From assembly GCF_008831285.2 (NCBI RefSeq), contig NC_045150.1, positions 10,306,001-10,370,000 of the forward strand: a stretch of DNA of 64,000 nt, written 5' to 3'. Positions 48,344-59,013 of the stretch are shown piece by piece. A model generated the notes under the pieces. That model was not told where the DNA came from and did no database searches. It was given only the letters and a program-made list of their open reading frames with translations. The stretch comes from Nymphaea colorata. Lineage: Eukaryota > Streptophyta > Magnoliopsida > Nymphaeales > Nymphaeaceae. Position 1 is the first letter of the stretch. The number at the start of each line of letters is the position of its first letter. The translations under genes and the position numbers were made by a program.

Positions 48344-48583
48344 GAAGCCTGGGCATCGGGCCCGGGTACCCGGTACTTGGCTTGATACCAGGCCTGAAAG
48401 ACCAGCCTAGGTCGGCCTAGGTCAGACCAGATTAAAAATGTGTTGTTTATTTAAAAAATTTTAATTTTATATTTAAAATATATATATTTTTAATCGGGTC
48501 GAGCCCACCTCGGGTTTTGGGCATTGACTCGGGCCCAAGCTCGGGTTTCGGGGGTCAGGTGCCGGCCAGATGTCGAGGCCTAG
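48344..48583. mobile_element. MITE-like insertion of 240 bp in F2
   Basis: F1 reads straight through (GGACAGGTCATTCCC) where F2 is split. The flanks are GGACAGG at 48337-48343 and GGGCAGG at 48584-48590, an imperfect 7-bp duplication. The ends are GC-rich and imperfectly inverted (CCTGGGCATCGGGCCCGG against CCTAGGCCTCGACATCTGG read inward), and the centre is AT-rich. No coding capacity. Confidence 0.65.
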
Positions 48584-48646
48584 GGGCAGGTCATTCCCAG
48601 CTTTTATACAATGATGTGCCCATGTTGAGAAAACTGTTGCAAATCA

Positions 48647-48651
48647 ATATA
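48647..48651 (+). repeat. Left target-site duplication of the copia element
   Basis: ATATA, repeated at 51988-51992 directly after the 3' LTR. F1 has the single, slightly diverged site near 24415-24420. Confidence 0.8.
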
Positions 48652-48956
48652 GGTTAGAACAGCAACCTTCGCCAAAGATCAATTAACATAATTGGTCTCC
48701 ACTCAACAAGTAAATTGGGCAATGGTCATAAACCAACGTACTACTTATTTATGGGAGTGCCTCACAGTCTCCTCCCTTCCTTAATACTCTCTTGATGTAT
48801 AAGGGCATGACTGATTGTATTGACAAAATTATTATCAAAATAAAAAACGTTGGTTTCTCTTGCTCGTGGATGCAGGCTGCAAAGCCAAACCACGTAAAAC
48901 TGGTGCAGTCTCTTTTTTTCTATCATCCTTATCTTTCATTAAATCTCAGTCTATCA
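48652..48956 (+). mobile_element. 5' LTR of the F2 copia element (305 bp)
   Basis: Starts GGTTAGAACAG, probably a TG-to-GG change of the usual TG start, and ends TCTATCA. The U5-like block contains AACCACGTAAAACTGG. The borders are fixed by the target duplication, by F1 as the empty site and by the primer-binding site that follows. Confidence 0.85.
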
Positions 48957-48968
48957 TGCTATCAGAGC
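48957..48968 (+). promoter_or_regulatory. Copia primer-binding site
   Basis: TGCTATCAGAGC, one base from the Met-tRNA complement TGGTATCAGAGC, directly after the LTR. Confidence 0.8.
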
Positions 48969-49020
48969 GGTTAAAAGATCTTCTAAGAAAAAATCTTCGA
49001 GCTTCAAGCAGTGAGTCATT

Positions 49021-50137
49021 ATGGAACAAGAAAGGGAAACAAGGAATGACAACGGTGAAGCCACCATCATTCAAACCAGCGATGGATCAATGCACAAGAT
49101 TGACGTTCATGAACAAGGTAACCCCAATCTCAAAATTACTCGTACGTTGCTCGATGATTTCAACTACTTGCCTTGGTCTAAGGCTGTTACACGATTTCCT
49201 AGTGGGAAATCCAAGTTAGATTATATTGATGGTAGTACAAAGAAACCACCCATTAACGATCCAAAATACAAGGAATGGAGGTCCACCAATGACACTATAG
49301 CATCTTGGCTCATAAAATCTATGGAGCCCAAGATCGCAGCCAGTTTCACCTTCTTAGAAACCGCAAAAGAAGTTTGGCAAGGTGCCAAAGATCGTTACGG
49401 TGAGCAGTATAATACGGGCTATGTATCAACTAGCACAAAAGAAGGGCAGCTTGAAAAAGGGGACGTCATCTTTTAGTGAGTACCTTGGTACTTCTAAAGC
49501 AATTTGGGATGAAATGGATATTTATATATCATTGACTTCAGATCTTACTCAGGCCAAACGTCAATGTGAACAGGCGAGTATCTTTGAAATTCTAGCCGGA
49601 CTGCCTAATGATTCTGAGTAGCAATGTAGTCAAATACTTATGGCTCATGAACTGCCTTCTCTAGCTTCTGTTTTTTCCTTGCTTATGCATGAAGAGTCGG
49701 CGTAAGGCTATGGATATGCTGGCTGATGGTTGTCAAGAGACACATAATGAAGACAAAATGGCCTTTACAACAAGCAATAGTGCCCATGTCACCAATAGTG
49801 AGAGGTCTATTAAACACAAATGTGAGGACTCTAGAAAAGTTAAATGTACTCATTGCAAGAGGAATGGTCATTCTCGAGACTCTTGCTGGTTCCTTCATGG
49901 GAAACTAAACAAAAGGCAGAATTCAGCCTATAGAAGCATGGGTCGCAGTCAAGACAAAAGGGAAAGCAACTCTAGCCAAGTGAATCCGGCCATCTCCTCA
50001 TCAGAAAACCAAATCATGCTGGATAAACTGGCTGAAATGATAAAAGATCTTCAAGTTCAAAGGACAGCCGGCATCTCAATTACATTAGGTGGCAAAGGTA
50101 CAAGCAAAACTGGTACGACCCTTACTATGGTTAATAA
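49021..50137 (+). pseudogene. Copia gag relic (F2 element)
   Basis: Starts at the first ATG after the primer site (MEQERETRND). The capsid-type domain is readable: FNYLPWSKAV (YLxW motif), then DPKYKEWRSTND and WLIKSMEP. The frame breaks near 49459 and continues one frame over (SSFSEYLGTSKAIWDEMD, to 49621), then stops. A third frame from 49689 holds a complete zinc knuckle, CTHCKRNGHSRDSC (CX2CX4HX4C), near 49847-49890. Two frameshifts and a stop prevent production of a full Gag. Confidence 0.9.
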
Positions 50138-50844
50138 CATTGAGGGTAAGGATTTGCAATGGGTAGTTGACTCAGGGGCCACAGATCACATGGCCAATAA
50201 ATCTTTTTTCTTAAGTTCATATGTTCATTCTAGAGATATTGGTCCTCTTGCCACTGCCAACGACGCTCCTATAACTGTGAAAGGATTAGGTAACATAGAT
50301 TTTTTTAACACAAGTTACACTAGCAAGGTGCTTGTTATGCCTAAGCTTACTACCAAACTTATATCGGTTGCAAAAATGACTAAAGAGTTAAATTGCAATG
50401 TAGTATTTTCTGCTATTAAATGTCATTTTTCAGGATCAGATGACTCAGAAGATGATTGGTAAAGGACAACTTGTCAATGGACTCTATCAAATAAGAACCA
50501 TGAATCATGCACTGAATGTAAATCATGTCAACGATGGAAATATCTGGCATCAAAGAATGGGTCATCCATCTTCTAGAGTTTTAGATTACTTATTTCCTAA
50601 TCTGTGCTTCAATTGTAGAGAGTGTGGAATATGCAAATTTGCTAGAATGACTAGACCTAAATTTACTTTATTTGATTCCATTATCCAAACACCATTTGAT
50701 TTGATACACTCTTATGTTTGGGGCCCTACGCCTATTGATTCTATGGATAGATTTTGTTACTATGTGCTGTTTATTGATGATTTTTCTAAGTATACATGTG
50801 TCTATTTTATGAAAAATAAGTCTGAAGTGCTCTCTCACTTTTAA
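50138..50844 (+). pseudogene. Copia protease and integrase N-terminal relic (F2 element)
   Basis: Protease signature WVVDSGATDHMA at about 50160-50195, intact at the catalytic Asp. A frameshift near 50440-50462 separates it from the integrase part (50440-50844), which has the zinc-binding pattern WHQRMGHPS...CRECGICK. The integrase core begins HSYVWGP, where the first catalytic Asp has become Tyr, then FIDDFSKYT. The core then stops at 50844, and the rest of the integrase is gone. Confidence 0.9.
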
Positions 50845-50889
50845 ACATTTTATAAAATGATTGAAACTCAATATGCATTAAAAATAAGT

Positions 50890-51873
50890 CTGTGGCTGAT
50901 GCACATGAAGCTAATAATGAGACTCATGCTGAGAATGAGTGCCCCACAAATGATCATGAACTTGCTACAACTACTGAAGATGTAGAGAACAGGCCAACAC
51001 TTATCAGAACATCAAAAAGGATTAGGCGAGCTCCTTCACACCTAGTTGATTATGAAACCTACCCAATGAGCAAGTATGTGTCCTACAATCAAATTTTTGA
51101 CCACCCTGCCAAGTTTACTAGAAATCTTGATAGCATTCAGGAGCCCAAGTCCTTTCATTAGGCTTAAGGTGATCTTAATTGGAGGAAGGCTATGAACAAA
51201 GAGCTAGAAACTCTAAGGCGAAACAAAACTTGGGAAGTTGTCATTCCTCCAAAGAGCACAAGCATAGTGGGGTGCAAATGACATTATAGAGTAAAATACA
51301 AAAGCGATCGCACCATGGACAGATACAAGGCTCGTTAGTGGCTAAGGGGTTCACACAGACAAAAGGGTTGGATTATGAAGAAACATTTGCACCTATCGCA
51401 AAGATGAATACATTGAGAATGTTTCACTCTATTGCTTGCAACTTGAATTGATGTCTTCATCAGGTAGATGTCAAAAACACCTTTTTACAAGGAAAACTCA
51501 ATGAAGAAATTTGTGTTTTTACCTCCCAGTCATCCAGATGAAAGGAAAGGAAGAGTCTACAAATTAAATAAAGCCATATATGGCTTGAAACAATCTCCTA
51601 GACCTTGGTACATAAAGTTGGGTCAGGCATTGGAAAAAACAGGGTACCACAAATGTCACACAGACAATAGTTTATTTGTTAAAAAACATGGAGAGAACAT
51701 CACTGTTGTTCTAATTTACGTGGAGGACATAGTCGTGGCTGGAAACAACGCATTTGAAAAAAACATTCGACATAAAGGATTTGGGAAAACTCAAATACTT
51801 TCTTGGCATTGAAGTTGCTCAATCTCATAAAGGTATCTTGCTATGTCAAAGAAAGTATGCATTAGATATCTCA
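50890..51873 (+). pseudogene. Copia linker and partial reverse transcriptase relic (F2 element)
   Basis: The frame resumes at 50892 with the integrase-RT linker (RTSKRIRRAPSHLVDYE). The RT start follows, with stops: DLNWRKAMNKELETLRRNKT at about 51170-51230, KAIYGLKQSPRPWY at about 51570-51610 and [10 protein letters not shown] at about 51718-51750, where the second Asp of the YVDD box is Glu. After the block [11 protein letters not shown] the sequence runs into the 3' LTR, so the RT C-terminus, RNase H and the polypurine tract are missing. Confidence 0.9.
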
Positions 51874-51987
51874 AAAACATTGGTTTCTCTTGCTCATGGA
51901 CATAGGCTGGAAAGCCGAACCATGTAAAACTGGTGCAGCCTCTTTTCTCTCTATCATCTTCTTCTTTGATTAAATCTCAGTCTATCA
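51874..51987 (+). mobile_element. Partial 3' LTR of the F2 copia element
   Basis: 114 bp matching the last 112 bp or so of the 5' LTR (TTGGTTTCTCTTGCTC block), ending TCTATCA and followed by the ATATA duplication. The U3 part is absent. The joint to the RT sequence lies in a shared AAAAAC. Confidence 0.88.
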
Positions 51988-52129
51988 ATATAAATCTGAA
52001 AATTTACATGGATAAAAATGATAGATTCAGATTAGACATCCCTACCAAGTCCGAATTAAGAATTGTATTTATAAAAGAATGAATCGTTAAAATTTACTTG
52101 TTTCCACCATTTTTTCCTCCTGTTCTACT

Positions 52130-53351
52130 TCAAACTTCCCAACCATGGAAAAATGATGTATTTGATGTAATCCAAGCAAGGGTTTCCTTCAACAATGTTG
52201 CGTGGGCAGTAAGCTTCTTGATTTCCACACTAATTTCTTTCTACTAGATCAAAGAATACATCAGTTTTCTGCATAAAGAAGCTAAGCAGCCTCAATAGAC
52301 AGGACAAGCTTCTACCAGAGGAAGAAACTAATCTAGTATGCACCTTAGAAAGGACAAGCTTCTGTGAATCGATCATGCCCACCAAGTCTAGATCTTGATT
52401 AACCCTCCACTCCTTCCTGATGTCCACATCTGCAGTGCCTGATAGGACCATAACTAGTTCAGATCTGATGAGATGACTCAGATGTTCTCTAGAAAAGAAA
52501 TTATCTCTTGATCAACTAAGTCAATACCAGCTTCATGCCATCAAGGGACAAAATTCAAGTTCCTAATAAGGGTCATGATACTAATGAAACTACAAGAAAA
52601 GGAGGAAATTTGGAAATTCAAACTGTTACAGTCTTAAGGTATTAGAAGCAAAGTAGTTTACAAAACAAATCATGAGAATATATATTGTTACATTAAAGAG
52701 AGGCAGCTCTTTGCATGTGCACCATGTCTCAAACAGCAACTATGTGTTTCAACAACTGTACTAAGTAGATTACACCTTTGACATGTACCTTGTTTCCAAT
52801 AGCTATAGGTGTGCCATCAGTCTTAAGAATAATATTTATAATTTCACCACTACATTCTACTTGTTGAGTGCATTGGCCCCCTGTAACAACATTCTAGAAA
52901 TAAAATCAGCATTAACCCAATAGAAGATATACCAAGATAAAATCGAGAGAAAGGATTAAGTAGGCCAAGTAAGGTTACTAAAAACAGCAAGAAGGCAATG
53001 TGCAGTATAAAAGCTATAAGCCCAACAGATCTTCGACGCTCCATGAGCAGCAATTAGGGCACAGACATTAGCAAAGAGGAATTCTTACATCCATAGTAGT
53101 GCTACATAGTAATAAGACTATGAATAATCATCTTAGCCATGTGTTGCAGGAGGAAGGCCTTGAAGTTGTTCAGTACAAGGTGCATATCAAAAAGTACAAG
53201 GTCATTAAATTCTAAATAAATAAGTAGATTCCATTGATTTTCAAATAAATATGTTCATTCATACAAAGTATGTGGAATGGATCAAAGAGAGTGGGTCTTA
53301 CAAAAGCTTTGAATGTTGGACGATGTGCAGCCATCTCATATATAGAGAAAT
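52130..53351 (-). pseudogene. 3' portion of an unidentified multi-exon gene, copy F2
   Basis: Partner of the F1 fragment. Exon-like pieces on the minus strand: 53302-53351 (SIYEMAAHRPTFKAF, acceptor TTTGCAG and donor GTAAG both present), 53137-53211 (frame broken by an indel), 53022-53068 (VCALIAAHGASKI, acceptor changed to TA), 52776-52880 (GQCTQQVECSGEIINIILK, donor GTGTAA intact), 52344-52429 (VDIRKEWRVNQDLDLVGM...) and 52130-52240 (SVEIKKLTAHATLLKE, ending FFHGWEV and TGA). The last three exons are open and equal in length to F1. Function unknown. The 5' part is cut off near the satellite border. Confidence 0.72.
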
Positions 53352-53683
53352 CTGCAAAACCATATCCAAAGCCTATATTAAAAAATTAGTACAATTATCA
53401 TATAAAGGTATTGGCCATCATGGAAAACACGGGAGAGAGAGAAGAAACCAAATATCATATTCAAAACCATATTGAAAGGCTTATTATAGATTGTATGAGA
53501 ATGTTATAAGATTATATAGGTTAACCACAATCTACTAAACCTTTTTTGAGGACCCAAAGGAATTAATCAACAAAAGGTATGCAAAACACAACGAGCAGAA
53601 GCTATGGTTAGAAAACATGCTTGAAATGTAGAATGATTTGTAACTGCACCTACTAAAAAACCTTGATATTCTCTTTGACTTAG

Positions 53684-54306
53684 CAAATCCAATGAGTTAA
53701 ACAGGTTACATTTATATTTAATGATTTATGGGATTGAAATCACAAGTTTGTAAGACTGCGAATGAGATTTAAAACATTGATTTGATCACCTACAGTTAAT
53801 CGAATGATTTTAACATTTTATTGCATTTGTACTGATTAATTTAAGAAATTGAAATCCCAAGTTTGAATGAATTCGAATGAGATTTAATAATTCATTTCAA
53901 CCATTATATTCAATGCAATTAGTTAAACATGTTGTTACGTTTATACTGAATGAGTAAAGGGATTGAAACAACAAGTTCGCATAAATATGAACCAGATTTA
54001 AGTCATTCATTTGCTTCCTTATAGTTAATCAAGTGAGACCAGCTTGTTGTCTCATTCACATTGATTGGCTTAGGGGATTAAAATCACAAATTTACATGAC
54101 TACAATTGGGTTTAATACATTCATTTGATCTTTTGTAGTGAATTCAAAGATTTAAACTTGTTATTTCAATATCGAACGATTTAAATGATTGAAATCGTAA
54201 GTTCGTTTGAACGCCAGTGAGATTTAACCGTTCATTTACTCCCTCATAGTTAGTCCAACGACTTGAATTTGTTATTTGATCCTTATAGAAAACCGAATGA
54301 CTACAA
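53684..54306. repeat. Satellite: truncated first unit (Y-to-X hybrid type)
   Basis: Corresponds to 59262-59885, so the array opens inside a hybrid unit. The join to module F2 is at TAGC, which both sides share. Confidence 0.85.
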
Positions 54307-56434
54307 CTTGTTGTTACATCCATATTACGTGATTTAAGGGGTGGATTTAAATCACAAGTTCGTATGAATGTAATTATTTAAGCAATTCATTTCATCACAT
54401 GAAGTTAATCCAATGGGTTAAACATGTTCCATTTACATTTAATGATTTAATGGATTCCAATCACAAGCTTACAAGACTATGAATAAGATTTTGAACCTTC
54501 ATTTGATCACCTATAGTTGATTGAATGAGTTACACATTTCATTGCGTTTGCACTGGTTGATTTAAGATATTGAAATAGCAAGTTTTAATGAAAGGGATTG
54601 CGATTAAACCGTCCATTTGATCCCTTATTGTTAATGCAATGAGTTAAACAAGTTGTTACGTTTATACTGAATGATTTTGGGGATAGAAACAACAAGTTCG
54701 TATAAATATTAATGAGATTTAAGTCATTCATTTGCTCTCTTATAGTTAATAAAGTGGGATCGACTTGTCGTTTCATTCATATTCAATGGCTTAGGGGATT
54801 AAAATCACAAATTTACATAACTACAAATGGGATTTAAGAAATTCATTTGATCTTTTGTAGTGAATTCAAAGATTTAAACTTGTTGTTTCTCTATCGAACG
54901 ATTTAAATGATTGAAATCATAAGTTCGTTGGAACGCCAATGAGATTTAACCGTTCATTTACTCCCTCATAGTTAGTCAAATGAGTTGAATTTGTTATTTG
55001 ATGCTTATAAAAAACCGAATCAGTACAACTTGTTGTTACATCCATGTTACGTGATTTAAGGGGTGGATTTAAATCACAAGTTCATATGAACGCAATTGTT
55101 TAAGCCATTCATTTCATCACATAAAGTTAATCCAACGGGTTAAACATGTTTCATTTACATTTAATTATTTGAGGGATTGCAATCACAAGCTTACAAGACT
55201 ATGAATAAGATTTCGAACCTTCATTTGATCACCCATAGTTGATGGAATGAGTTTCACATTTTATTGGGTTTGCACTGGTCGATTTAATAAATTGAAATCG
55301 CAAGTTTGAATGAAAGGGATTGCGATCAAAGCATCCATTTGATCCCTTATTGTTAATACAACGAGTTAAACAAGTTGTTACGTTTATACTAAATGATTTT
55401 GGAGATTGAAACAACAAGTTCGTATAATTATTAATGAGATTTAAGTCATTCATTTGCTCTCTTATAGTTAATAAAGTGGGATCGACTTGTCGTTTCACTA
55501 ATATTGATTGGCTTAGGGGACTAAGATCACAAATTTGCATAACTACAAATGGGATTTAGGACATTCATTTGATCTTTTATAGTGAATTCAAAGATTTAAC
55601 CTTATTGTTTCTCTATCGAACGATTTAAATGATTGAAATCGTAAGTTCATTTGAACGCCAATGAGATTTAACCGTTCATTTACTCCCTCATAGTTAGTCA
55701 CATGACTTGAATTTATTATTTGATGCTTATAAAAAACCAAATCAGTACAACTTGTTGTTACATCCATGTTACGTGATTTAAGGGGTGGATTTAAATCACA
55801 AGTTCATATGAACGCAATTGTTTAAGTCATTCATTTCATCATAATGTTCCATTTACATTTAATAATTTAAGGGATTGAAATCACAAGCTTGCAAGACGAT
55901 GAATAAGATTTCGAACCTTCATTTGATCACCTATAGTTGATCGAATGAGTTTCACATTTCATTGCGTTTGCACTGGTTGATTTAAGATATTGAAATCGCA
56001 AGTTTGAATGAAAGGGATTGCGATTAAAGCGTCCATTTGATCCCTTATTGTTAATTCAACGAGTTAAACAAGTTGTTACGTTTATACTGAATGATTTTGC
56101 GGATTGAAACAACAAGTTCGTATAAATATTAATGATTTTGCTCCCTTATAGTTAATAAAGTGGGATAGACTTGTCGTTTCATTCATATTGATTGGCTTAG
56201 GGGATTAAAATAACAAATTTGCATAACTACAAATGGGATTTAAGACATTCATTTGATCTTTTGTAGTGAATTCAAAGATTTAAACTTGTTATTTCTACAT
56301 CGGACGATTTAAACGATCGAAATCATAAGTTTGTCTGAATGCCAATGAGATTTAACCGTTCATTTACTCCCTTATAGTAAATCCAACGAGTTAAACTTGT
56401 TCTTTGATACTTATAGTTAATCGAAGGAGTATGA
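54307..56434. repeat. Satellite: three X-type units (722, 722, 684 bp)
   Basis: X units lack two segments present in Y (about 41 and 115 bp). The third unit is X at its start and Y at its end, and is shorter through small deletions near 55840 and 56130. The second super-repeat has only two such units, so one X unit is extra here. Confidence 0.88.
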
Positions 56435-59013
56435 CTTGTTGTTACATCTATATTACGTTATTTAAGGGGTGAATTTAAATCACAAGTCGATATGAACACA
56501 ATTGTTGAAGTCATTCCTTTCATCATTTGAAATCCAACTCATTAAACATGTTATTCGATCCCTTGCAGTTAATCCAACGAGTTTCAATCGTCCTTTCATT
56601 CACTTTGATAGATTAAAGAAATGGAAATCATAGGTTCACGTGAACAGAAATGCAACTTAAGCCATTCATTTCATCACTTATAGCAAATCCAACGAGTTAA
56701 ACAGGTTACATTTATATTTAATGATTTAAGGGATTGAAATCATGAGTTTGTAAGACTGCGAATGATTTTAACATTTTATTGCATTTGTACTGATTGATTT
56801 AAGAAATTGAAATCACAAGTTTGAATGAATACGAATGAAATTTAAGCTTTCATTTCATCCCTTATAGTCAATGCAATGACTTAAACATGTAGTTACGTTT
56901 ATACTCAATGTGTAAAGGGATTGAAACAACATGTTCGTATAAATATAAATGAGATTTAAGACATTCATTTGCTCTCTTATAGTTAATCAAGTGGCACCGG
57001 CTTATTGTTTCATTCACAATGATTGGCTAAGGGGATTAAAATCAAAAATTTACATAACTACAAATGGGATTTAAGGCTTTCATTTGATGTTTTGTACTGA
57101 ATTGAAAGATTTAAACTTGTTATTTCTACATCGAATGATTTAAACGATTGAAATCATAAGTTCGTTCGAATGCCAATGAGATTTAACCGTTAATTTACTC
57201 CCTTATAGTAAATCTAATGAGTTGAACTTGTTCTTTGATACTTATAGTTAATCAAATGAGTATGACTTGTTGTTACATCTATATTTCGTTATTTAAGGGG
57301 TGTATTTAAATCACAAGTCGATATGCACACAATTGTTGAAGCCATTCCTTTCATCATTTGAAATCCAACACATTAAACAAGTTATTCGATCCCTCATAGT
57401 TAGTCCAACGAGTTTCAATCGTCCTTACATCTACATAGATTGATTAAAGGAATGGAAATCATATGTTCACGTGAATAGAAATAGAACATAAGCCATTTAT
57501 TGCATCACTTATAGCAAATCCAACGAGTTAAACAGGTTACATTTATATTTAATGATTTAAGGGATTGAAATCGTACAGTTGTAAGACTGCGAATGAGATT
57601 TAAAACCTTCAATTGATCACCTACCGTTAATCGAACGATATTAACATTTTATTGCATTTGTACTGATTGATTTAAGAAATTGAAATCACAAGTTTGAATG
57701 AATACGAATGAAATTTAAGCATTCATTTCATCCCTTATAGTCAATGCAATGAGTTAAACATGTTGTTACGTTTATACTGAATGAGTAAAGGCATTGAAAC
57801 AACAAGTTCGTATAAATATAAATGAGATTTAAGTCATTCGTTTGCTCTCTTATAGTTAATCAAGTCGGACCAGCTTGTTGTTTCATTCGCATTGATTGGC
57901 TAAGGGGATTAAAATTATAAATTTACGTAACTACAAATGGGATTTAAGGCACTCATTTGATCTTTTGTACTGAATTCAAAGATTTAAACTTGTTATTTCT
58001 ACATCGAATGATGTAAACGATTGAAATCATAAGTTCGTTCGAATGCCAATGAGATTTAACCGTTAATTTACTCCCTTATAGTAAATGCAATGAGTTAAAC
58101 TTGTTCTTTGAGACTTATAGTTAATCAAATGAGTATGACTTGTTGTTACATCTATATTTCGTTATTTAAGGGGTAGACTTAAATCACAAGTCGATATGAA
58201 CACAATTGTTGAAGTCATTCCTTTCATCATTTGAAATCCAACACATTAAACAAGTTATTCGATCCCTCACAGTTAATCCAACGAGTTTCAATCGTCCTTA
58301 CATCTACATTGATTGATTAAAGGAATGGAAATCATAGGTTCACGTGAATAGGAATGGAACATAAGCCATTTATTTCATCACTTATAGCAAATCCAACGAG
58401 TTAAACAGGTTACATTTATATTTAATGATTTAAGGGATTGAAATCATAAGTTTGTAAGACTGCGAATGAGTTTTAAAACCTTCAATTGATCACCTACAGT
58501 TAATCGAATGATTTTAACATTTTATTGCATTTGTATTGATTGATTTAAGAAATTGAAATCACAAGTTTGAATGAATACGAATGAAATTTAAGCATTCATT
58601 TCATCCCTTATAGTCAATGCAATGAGTTAAACATGTTGTTACGTTTATACTGAATGAGTAAAGGGATTGAAACAACAAGTTCGTGTAAATATAAATGAGA
58701 TTTAAGTCATTCATTTGCTCTCTTATAGTTAATCAAGTGATACCAGCTTGTTCTTTCATTCACATTGATTGCCTAAGGTGATTAAAATCACAAATTTACG
58801 TAACTACAAATGGGATTTAAGGCACTCATTTGACCTTTTGTACTGAATTCAAAGATTTAAACTTGTTATTTCTACATCGAATGATTTAAACGATTGAAAT
58901 CATAAGTTCGTTCGAATGCCAATGAGATTTAACCGTTAATTTACTCCCTTATAGTAAATCCAATGAATTGAACTTGTTCTATATGATACTCATAGTTAAT
59001 TGAATTATTATGA
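56435..59013. repeat. Satellite: three Y-type units (831, 873, 875 bp)
   Basis: Y has seven monomers of about 113 bp plus two partial monomers of about 40 bp. The first unit has a 42-bp deletion in its fourth monomer (GCGAATGATTTTAAC joint near 56758), and the same deletion is in 61329-62159. Confidence 0.9.

Larger units (their letters stand above)
48125..53683. repeat. Segmental module F, copy 2 (with two insertions)
   Basis: Matches F1 (24120-26145) outside 48344-48583 (MITE-like) and 48652-51987 (copia). Homology ends at the CTTTGACTTAGC block, where the satellite begins at 53684. In F1 the same block continues with TATTACTTACAAGACAC. Confidence 0.88.
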
